Below are positions 55,383 through 64,000 of a stretch of DNA of 64,000 bases, in pieces. Source of the stretch: Gnomoniopsis sp. IMI 355080. Its lineage: Eukaryota > Ascomycota > Sordariomycetes > Diaporthales > Gnomoniaceae. The translations under genes and the position numbers were made by a program. The notes beneath the pieces are model-generated. The model made no database searches. It was not told the DNA's origin and was given only the letters and a program-made list of their open reading frames with translations. The DNA is taken from the NCBI GenBank assembly GCA_027946555.1, contig JAPEVC010000012.1, positions 1-64,000 of the forward strand, written 5' to 3'. Position 1 is the first letter of the stretch. The number at the start of each line of letters is the position of its first letter.

Positions 55383-57035
55383 TTTGTCGTTGATTGATGG
55401 AGAAAATAAGGTTTGGCGAGGACGAGCAGCTTCAGTGAGTGTGGACGACTGCGATAGACGATGATGGATGGGAGGAGTAGGCTACTGGAATGGCACTGTC
55501 ACACGAATCAGGGCGAAGGTTACTGAATCAGACCAAGATTGTGCAAAGAGAGCAGACAATGGATATTTATACTATCGTAATGGCTCCGGCATACTAGTGA
55601 TAGTGAGCAAGCAACCCAGACATTCGGTCCTCTAGGATAATGGCCAGATGCAGTGAAAGGGTACATCGGAAGGACGGGGGTCCCAGTTCCCTGAGTCCTC
55701 CACCCATCCCTCCTCGGCTTGACGGTAGACGGGCCGGGCCCAAGATCGGCCGGATGCTGGCGCTGCACCTGCGCCGCCCGGAGGTCGCCGACGGCCTTCA
55801 GATGGCATGGCATGCTTCCAGTGGGGCTGCCCTGTCTGTTGTGAGGAGAATCTCATCAATTCTCACCTTTGACGCAACAGTATCTCTCTCGGAAAGGCCC
55901 TTCCCAAATCCTGACCAAACGTTCGACACGGCGGGAACGGGTCAGATTTGCCTCGGAATTAGCAGATATTGGAAGTGTCTCATCTGCTGCGGACCAACTG
56001 CAGTAGGCATGGGTCACAGGTGCAGATGGGAGATAGGCGATGCTGGTTGCCTTTTCTGGTGAGATGAAGTTACACAGAAGTAGCTCCAGCAATGCAGATG
56101 CGCGGGGTAGATGATTGCATGATGGAGATAGTCTTCTTGATGGTAGACATCCCCTCACTAACGGGGCAAAGTATCCCTACAGAGTCTGTGTGAGTTGCCT
56201 CTTGATATCCCCAGGTAGAGGAGACCAAGGTAGGCACACAGGGAGATCTAAGTATGGGTATCATTTTGCGGATGCCAATCATCTTCTATACCATGCCTGT
56301 ATTTCTAGAAGCCTGTGATGACTTCACAATTTGCTGGTATGACAATGTCGTGAGGCTTAATCTAGAAGTGATTTGGATTGCATTGAAATATGTCACCAGT
56401 CCTCGCACGTCGCACCTACATGAAAAATACAATGCAAGAGACTCTAAACAAGAGTACACTGACGCACATGGCTACTATATATCAGCCAACTCATGAATCT
56501 TCAGAGCAATAGGAAAGATAAACTAGAAATTGAATACAAGACATAATTGGTTTCCTCCACCAATCACCTAAGTGGGAACCAAGTGAACCAGGTTAGCCAC
56601 TATACATGCTTGCACTACCTGTTGTTATGTACTACGGTACAGTTGCCGACCAGGGGCCAGGGTTCTATCCCATCCACGTCAATGCTTCAGGGAACCCAAC
56701 CAGCCGCGACGACTGCAGGTGGGTAGTCGACATTCCCAACCCTTCATTGCTGGTCAACATTACCCTGCCTGCCTGTCGGCGCGAGCCTGTATTGACTTTG
56801 AAAGCTCTTCTATTTCCGGAATCCTCTATTCGAACTGCAAGACCCTTGCTGTCTTTCCTCCGCTTGCCGATCACGTCGACAAGGCGTGCCCTGGGTGTTC
56901 CCCCCTCCAGCCGCGTTGCGACCGTACGAGCCCTCACGATAGTTCGCTAGAAACAAATGCATTGGGACCCTGTTTGAATGGGATAAATCTACATTGAATG
57001 CAGGGGCGGCTCCGATCATTCCTTCAGGAGGTCCG
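55383..57035. other. Intergenic, uricase and Rictor 5' sides
   Basis: About 1.65 kb. The left end holds the uricase promoter. An acceptor-like sequence (TTGAATGCAG, ending 57002) just before the Rictor start suggests an upstream Rictor exon lies within the last few hundred bases. A candidate donor is GTACGAG near 56922, but I cannot identify the coding frame of that exon. Confidence 0.45.
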
Positions 57036-60000
57036 ATGGACTCGCCCTTGAGCTCCTCGGCTACGCCCACGCCGAGTCTTGCTCAGAGAGAGAAGGAAAA
57101 GGCATTCGCCAGTCAGCAAGCCTCGTCGAATACCAACAACCCTATAACTCGACCCAGGTTGAGCCTCGACCAGAACGATGGCAGCAGCCTCCTGCCTCCC
57201 GCTGTCGCCAATGGCGCACCGTCTATCCGGACCCTCTCCTCCTCCGGGGTCAGCTTCACACCGCGCGGCGGCAGTCTCAACCCCTCCACCATGACTGGGC
57301 CTGGTAGTTTCAGCTCCGATTTAAGGAGCCAGCTGGGGCCTTCTCGCGCAGGCTCCAGATTGGACATGTACAATACACTGGGACCTCTGGACGAGCTCAG
57401 GGATGGCGCGGACGCAGACAAGTTCCTCGCCAATCTGCGCGATGATTTGGCCCGAGAAAACAAGATCAAAGAAGGTAGCGAGAACATGCTTGAGGCATTG
57501 AACACCAAGAAGCCGAAACAGGTCAAGGAGCAAAAGGCAAAGGTCGAGGCGGAGCTGAACGCTTCCTATGCTCGGATCAGAGGACTGAAGAAACAGATCG
57601 AGGAACTCCAACAAGTCAAGGCCGCGCCCCCAATCACACCTACACGACCTTCCATCGATACTCTTCCTCCGATGCGAAGCATGCGGTCTCCCCAGAGTGC
57701 GTCGAGGAGTGGCGCAGGCTCCGACATCGAAGAAGCTTTTGATCCAACGTATCGACTCGGTGAGCTCTTGGCGGCCCTCGAGGTTGAGGGTTTAACGCCC
57801 GAGTTTTATGTGGCAAAGGCAAACAGCCTGGTAGAATTGTTCAAGAGCCATCCCATCTTAAAGTATGACTTGGTGTGGCCCATCTTTGGTCTGCGGATGC
57901 AGGTGATGCTTTTGAGCGAGAGTAGAGAGGTAGTTGCTGCGGGCTATCGCATGACGCGATATACCATGTCCGACCGGGCGTCTCTAAAGAGAATACGTAG
58001 TCTGAACACGGACTACATCGTCATCTCGTGAGTATAGCGCGTCGCAAACAAGCTTCGAGATGCTGACTTGATACAGGTCCTTGATCAAGGATAGGAAAGC
58101 TGACTTGGAGAGAGAACAAGCGCTGAAATTTGTTCGCGCATTTCTGGATATCAAAGATGGGATACGCGAACTGTCCCGAGCTGTTGTGAGGACGATTGTG
58201 TCGATTGCCGAGCACGGCGACGATAGATTGCGACCAATATGTCTGGAAACTTTGGCCGAGATCTTTGTCCGAGATCCTCAGTTGCTTCTCGCTTCTGGCG
58301 GTATGGCTGTCATTTGCGATGCGCTGACCGAAGGCTCATACAAAGCTCCGGAGAGTCTGATTTCGGCTTTCCTCTTTCTGCTCGACACTCCACAGAAGCG
58401 CAAATATCTCCGGCCTGGTTACGACCTTGAGGTCATTTTCAACGTCTTCACCGACGTGTTCATGTCGAATGAAACCATACTCAAGCACAATTCCAAAGCG
58501 ATCTCCACAGCACTTCGGACATGGCCTGGTCTAATGTACTTGTCCATGTACAACTTCCGAGCCGTCAGGTCGCTTGTAGCAAGCTTGATGCTACCGAACC
58601 AACAAGCAAGAGATATTGTCATTGTCCTTCTCTACTCTCTGCTGCGGATCAAATCGCCTGCCTGGGCTTCCCCATTTCTAGCGGGGAGGAGGTTGACTAC
58701 CTATGGCCGAGTGAACACGCTGAAACCGGCGACAGAGGCAAAAGGTGCACAAACACAAGTGGACGATGACACTGGAGAGCAGAATTTTGTGGATCAGTAT
58801 ACTGCGTTGCTGCTGGCCATTCTCATACGATCTGACTTGGTGCCCACGCTGCTTACATTGGCACGCAGTGCCGAAGACGAGACGATGAAGCGCAAGTCGA
58901 CCCTGCTGTTGGGAGAGGTATTGCGGCTTTCGAGTCGTTTGCTGCCTATCTCATGGAGCCGTGAGCTACAATTCTTGCCAGATCTCTTCTCCGCCGCGGT
59001 ACACTTCGAGGATAAGAGCCACTTCGTGGCTACGAGCCTGATCTACCAGATTAGTAGTGTTAGTCGCACTTTATACCGGTCAGCCCCGTCAGCTCTGGGC
59101 ACTATTGGCATGCCAGCCAACCCAATTACTACACTCGGATTGGAAGAAGAGCAGCCTAGAGGTGCGACTTCCGCACAGCACATCGACGAGGGGACATTTC
59201 GACAGCTTCTGGTCGAATCTGCAGTTCTGAGCAGTAGCAACTACTTGAAATGGAACTGGGAGATCATCTTGAAGCTCATTGAAGGCCCTCTGACCATCGG
59301 CAAGAGAGTCGAAGATGCGATAAAAGCATCCAAATTTATGAAGAGGCTCATGGGATTCTACCGACCATTCAAATACCGGTTTTCCGATGTGAAAAGTACC
59401 CGCAATACACAGAAATACATCAAAGTCGGCTGTGCGCTCATGCACAGTCTGCTCCAGTCACCACAAGGTATCGAGTTTCTGGCAAATAATAAGGTATTGA
59501 GACAGATAGCCGAGTGTCTGGCTCAGTGCGATCCGGTGAGTAGCTGCGCAACAAGTTTGTAGAGCGATCGCTGACATTTGACAGACGAGTGGCATCACAG
59601 CCGGAGCGCCCTTATTCTCGAGGGACAGAATTACAGATACGCTGAGCGGCGGATATTTTGCCATGTTGGGTGTGTTGAGTGCTGAACGTAGAGGACTGGA
59701 GATGATCCAGCGCTGGAGAATGTTCAATATGATGTACCATATTCTTGAACACCACCAAAGACCAGACCTGGTGAAGCTTCTACTCTCCAGCTTTGACTAC
59801 AGTCTCCTTGGACATCCCAGGGTCTTGCTCCAGAAGGCCATGGTAGGCGGCACCAAGGAGATCCGCATCTACGCCACAAATGTTCTCCGAACATTTGTCA
59901 ACAATCCAAAGGAGAGCACGATCAACAATTCAAAATGGGCAATCCAGCTGCTTGTGGAGCAGCTCTACGACCCGGAGGTCGAAGTCAGCGCCACTGCGAT

Positions 60001-61399
60001 TAAAATTCTTGAAAAGGCGTGTAACACAAAGAGCTATTTGGAGTTCATTGTGGGATGCCAGCCAGCCCTAGACCATCTGGGAGAAATTGGGGCCCCTCTC
60101 CTGCTGCGGTTCCTCTCTACATCCATAGGGTACGATTATCTAGATGGCCTGGACTACATCCGGAATGAGATGGACGATTGGTTTCTGGGCCGGAATGACT
60201 CATACGTCAACACAGTCGAAGCCAGCCTCGCACGTGCTTTCGCTGATGGACAAGACGAGCCGACGAACCGCTTGAGTTTATTGAACGATGAACCAGATGC
60301 CGAGGCAGATCCTCATGTGCCGCCGCATTTTTACCGCGAGCTTACGAGGACTGAGGAAGGATGCAAGCTGTTACATCAAAAGGGTCATTTTCTTGAATTT
60401 GTCAATACGATTCAAGAATACGGCATGCAAGCTGACGATCCTGAGGTGATGACGAAGGTCAAGGGGTGCATGTGGGCCGTGGGCAACGTGGGCTCCATGG
60501 ACCGTGGCGCGCCATTCCTGGAGGACAGCGACGTGGTTGAGCAAATCGTCAAAATTGCTGAGCAGCATGAAGTCATGAGCATGCGTGGAACCGCCTTCTT
60601 CGTTATCGGCCTAATCTCGAGGTCCATCCATGGGCTCGAGATCTTGTCCGAACTGGGCTGGGAGGCGACTACGAACTCGTTGGGGGCTTCGACAGGTCTC
60701 TGCGTGCCAACCAATTTGCTCAAGTTCTTGTCTTTGAAGCCTTGGAAGCATGTGATAGCTGGTCAGATCGTGCTGCCAGACGCACAGCGGACGGAGGCGA
60801 TCAAGGCACCCACTATGCCCTCTCGACCGCGATCGGACTCCATGATGGAATCCATGGGTCTCCCCTCGTCGCAATATGATTATTTGAACACGGGTGCCTA
60901 TGACGAGGATGAGAAACCGGTTGAGCTCGACCCTGATCCGACGAATCACAAGATCCTCGAGCTATTCATTGACTTAAGCAATACCGTCCGCTTTAGCAAA
61001 GCTCGCAACGATCTACTGGCGCTCAAGGAGTCGAAGAGGCCAGCTGGATTTTCCGACCCGCAGCTATTTCGCCGTGTGGTGGCGCTTATGGAGACTCACC
61101 ATTACCGACTCGCAGCACGCCGCATGCTAGAGCTTTTCGAGCGAAGCGTGCTCCGCGAGATTGTATTTGGGGCAGATGGGGACAGTGAGAGTTCGGACGA
61201 GGATCCTACGAGACGTCCTTCGTCGAACATCGCTAAGAAAAACCCTGGTGGCCAAGGAGACCAGGATAGCAACGAGGAGGACGAGGACGATAGTGAGGAA
61301 GAGTCCAGCTCGGGCGACGAACAGGGTACTGCGAGGCAGCGCAGTATCAGTGACCCAACTGAGGTCGAGACTTTTCGGAGGAGGGGTGATACTGTGTGA
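57036..61399 (+). CDS. Rictor / Ste16 (Avo3, S. pombe Ste20) TORC2 subunit
   Basis: Scaffold subunit of TOR complex 2, which controls AGC kinases, the actin cytoskeleton and growth. Three exons: 57036-58027, 58077-59535 and 59585-61399, giving 1421 residues from the first in-frame ATG. The N-terminus is Ser/Pro-rich and disordered, followed by a coiled coil (KEQKAKVEAELNASYARIRG). The Rictor N-terminal helical-repeat region follows, with YRLGELLAALEVEGLTPEFY, RMTRYTMSDRASLKRIRSLN and GIRELSRAVVRTIVSIAEHG. Later Rictor blocks include LSGGYFAMLGVLSAERRGLE and KGCMWAVGNVGSMDRGAPFL, then FFVIGLISRSIHGLEILSEL. An acidic Ser/Glu-rich tail ends the protein. An acceptor just upstream of 57036 means a further 5' exon may extend the protein, so treat the start as provisional. 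Confidence 0.93.
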
Positions 61400-62153
61400 A
61401 ATTGATGCTGAATACGAAGCATCTCCCATGGCGACACGGGATAGCTGCCCGGGCGCCTCCTTCTTGTCGGGTAGAAAGCGAGACAGGCATTAGGGTCTCT
61501 GGGTTCTTGTACAGTATGTTGAAGGCGAGGTCGTGATTCTTTCTGTATCTGGTGCATTTGGCAGGGCATTGGGGGAAACCAAAACACGGAAATAGGAAAG
61601 CGGACGGAAGGCGAGGCGTTGTCTTGAATACCCCATCATTGGAAGCGAACCAGTAGAGCCTCCCTTCACCACGAACAGCTCGTCAACTGCATCGTGATTT
61701 GTGCGAGCTTGACGATCTTACCCGTCTTGTTCGACTTATGTACAGTAGGTGTGAGAGCAGAGGGCGTTAGGTAGTAGGTCAAGAAATGGCACCGTAGGAG
61801 CAACAAGCTTCCTTTGATTCGTATATACCAGGGTCTGTTTGTCCCAGGACAGCGCAAATTGTGGCATTGCTCTACTTCGCCATCTGGCTTCTCGGAAAAC
61901 ATGAAGAGCCTTTTCTTTCCTTTTTTTTTCCCCCTTCGTTGAATTGTGATGGGTCGATTACGTGATGGCTTGCTCAGCCCTCTAGGATCTGCGAAGTTTC
62001 TTGGCCTATGCGACAGACTCTCATACCTTCATTATTAGGACGCCCAATTTCACCTGGGTTTTGAGCTAACGGGCTCCCGAGGACCGCATTACAGTCATTA
62101 CAAATTTCCAATTAATCCTCCCTACCCGGCCATCGCCTGCCTCATCGGCCAAA
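61400..62153. other. Intergenic, Rictor 3' UTR and THI20-type promoter
   Basis: About 750 bases, same-strand neighbours, with a T-run near 61920-61929. No gene and no TPP-riboswitch motif seen. Confidence 0.5.
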
Positions 62154-64000
62154 ATGGTCTCCGGCCGAGTGCTCGTGATAGCCGGCTCCGACAGTTCCGG
62201 TGGAGCGTGAGTTATTATAGCCCATGGATCCGACCCCGTTCCACGTCAAAAGAGAAGGGCATCACCAACTCACAGATTTACGCGCAGCGGGCTCGAAGCC
62301 GATCAGAAAGTCATTGCTGCCCATGGCTGCTACGCCATGACGGCGACAACGGCCCTCACCGCCCAAAACACCACGGGTGTGTCCGCCATCCACACCATCC
62401 CGCCCGCCTTTTTGCGCAAGCAGATCGACGCCGTATTTGACGACATGGGCGTGGATGTCGTCAAGACGGGCATGCTCGCGGGTGCGGAGACGGTCAGCGC
62501 CGTGGTGGCGGCGCTCTTTGACGACGACGATGACGAGAGAGAGGGACAGGGACAGGGACAGCGCAACTTTCGGGCACTGGTCGTCGACCCTGTCATGATT
62601 GCTACGACGGGTGCGGAGCTGCTTCCGCATACGGCGCTGCGGGAGATGCGCGAGAGATTGTTGCCGCGGGCGACGGTGGTCACGCCGAATGTACCCGAGG
62701 CGAGGATGTTGTTGGCGGATGCGGGTGTGAGTGAGGCGGAGGTGGAGGTGGAGAGGGTGGAGGACTTGGAGGTACTTGGGGCAAAGTTGTTAAAGCTGGG
62801 GATGGAGTGGGTGCTTGTGAAGGGTGGGCATGTGCCCTTCCGGAAAGACCATAGGATTGCGAGGACGGCGGAGAAGGAGATTGTGGTGGATGTACTGATG
62901 GGAAAGGGGGGCGAATGTGTGAGGATGGAGACCGGGTGGAAGGATAGCACGAGTACACATGGCACAGGGTGCTCTCTTGCTTGTGAGTTGTGTTTCTCTC
63001 TCATACTGACGATGAGAAGACTACTGATCTCTTTTGCAGCTGCAATTGCATCGAATCTGGCAAAGGGAATGGACGTCCCCAGTGCTGTACGAGCAGCGTG
63101 CCGATATGTGGAGGCAGGTATCAGGACAGCACCTGGATTTGGGAAGGGAAATGGGCCGTTGAACCATTTCCACTCCACTCAGACACTACCTTTTGTGCCG
63201 TTAGCTCACTCTCCTCCTTGTTCTTTCTCTTCTACCAACTCTTGGAACCGGCCAGACGCTTACGCGGAATTCTCAGTGACCGGTTCGTGGAGTGGATGTT
63301 GGAGCGACCTGATGTGGCGCCAGTCTGGGATCAATTCGTCAACCACCCGTTCGTCATGGCGATGGGAAATGGAACCCTGCCGCTGGAGTCTTTCAAAGGC
63401 TACCTTGTCCAAGACTATTTGTACTTGGTGAGTTTTGCGCGGTTCGTATGACTACCTAAAGATGTTAACAGAGTGGTGTGCAGATACATTTTGCTCGAGC
63501 CAATGCCCTAGCAGCTTACAAGTCGAAGAACATGGCAGACATAGCAGCTGTACGTCCAGTCTTACTTTCCTTCCGTCAAGCTGGGGCCAGTGACTGACTG
63601 TGGCTTTAGGCTGCTGGCATAGTACTCCATATCGATAGGGAAACGAACATGCACCTACGGTACTGCCAGAGTTTCGGCCTGTCTCGAGAAGACATGGAGA
63701 AGACCGAGGAGAAATTGGCCTGTACAGCATACACGAGGTAAATAAACCCCATCCCACCCTTCTCTCTTCTTGCGAAATCGGCAGGATTCTGTATCAACTG
63801 TGTGTACTAAATGTTGCAGATACGTTCTTGATATTGGCCAGTCGGAGGACTGGCTCGCACTACAAATTGCCCTCGCACCTTGTCTATTGGGGTATGGGGC
63901 CGTAGCGAAGATGCTCCACGGGCACTCCAACACGAAGAAAGAGGCAAATCACTACTGGGACTGGATCGAGAATTATGTGGCGGACGACTACGTGCAAGCC
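62154..64000 (+). CDS. THI20: THI20-type HMP(-P) kinase fused to TenA thiaminase II (partial)
   Basis: Thiamine biosynthesis and salvage enzyme. Exons: 62154-62206, 62288-62982, 63040-63199, 63277-63427, 63484-63549, 63610-63737 and 63820 to the window edge, where it is truncated. The kinase domain opens MVSGRVLVIAGSDSSGGAGL, continuing EADQKVIAAHGCYAMT, and ends with STHGTGCSLASAIASNLAKG, the nucleotide-binding block. The TenA domain begins about residue 303 (DRFVEWMLERPDVAPVWDQF). It contains ESFKGYLVQDYLYLIHFARA and ACTAYTRYVL, then LAPCLLGYG with the expected Cys. Exon 2 starts at 62288 because that acceptor alone gives GGAGLEAD; exon 4 starts at 63277 because it gives PFVPDRFVEW. The exon 3 donor is an unusual GTTAGC. 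A small GQGQGQ low-complexity insert follows DDDDDERE in the kinase domain. Confidence 0.94.

Noticed and set aside
62207..62287. TPP riboswitch in the first intron of the THI20-type gene
   Set aside because: None of the conserved TPP-aptamer blocks (such as CTGAGA) is present; it looks like an ordinary short intron.

Overview
This window looks like nuclear DNA of a filamentous ascomycete (Pezizomycotina). Nearly every gene is broken by short introns (about 45-185 bases, GT...AG, with CTRAC-like branch sites). The gene set is typical of that group: the NADPH-oxidase regulator NoxR, a PTH11/rhodopsin-type fungal 7-TM protein, CSN5, the TORC2 subunit Rictor/Ste16, a THI20-type thiamine enzyme and uricase. 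I cannot fix the class with confidence. All exon coordinates come from splice signals plus protein-family continuity, not from transcripts.

Layout. 1-6057: no gene I can support. 6058-10977: a divergent pair, a UIM-containing tyrosyl-DNA phosphodiesterase (minus) and an FAD oxidoreductase (plus). 11031-12220: a small, poorly resolved minus-strand gene. 13485-16524: ribosomal protein L32 and a CaaX-tailed type I J-protein, both minus. 18224-18717: a U2 snRNA gene interrupted by mRNA-type introns, the most striking item in the window. 19544-25495: mitochondrial glutamyl-tRNA synthetase with a very long C-terminal extension, CSN5, and a small membrane protein. 27311-29609: a 7-TM protein converging on a hemerythrin-like protein. 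31976-38137: a polyQ FAR1-domain protein, a small helical protein, ribosomal protein L34 and a complex I assembly factor. 39416-45035: an alpha/beta-hydrolase fused to an RNA-triphosphatase-like phosphatase, then NoxR. 45036-51103: about 6 kb with no convincing gene. 51104-55382: copper chaperone CCS1 and mitochondrial uL13 (divergent), then uricase. 57036-64000: Rictor and the start of a THI20-type gene cut by the window edge.

The genes are mostly housekeeping and do not form one pathway. There is a modest mitochondrial theme: GluRS, an NDUFAF3 homologue, uL13m, a hemerythrin-like protein with a presequence-like N-terminus, and CCS1 with an optional N-terminal extension. No transposon, CRISPR array, rRNA or convincing tRNA was seen.

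The main discovery candidate is the U2 snRNA. Its invariant 5' region can be read only by removing two precisely placed GT...AG introns, which leaves two 11-base exons. A third intron appears to separate off the extreme 5' end. The RNA that selects branch points would therefore itself need splicing to become functional.
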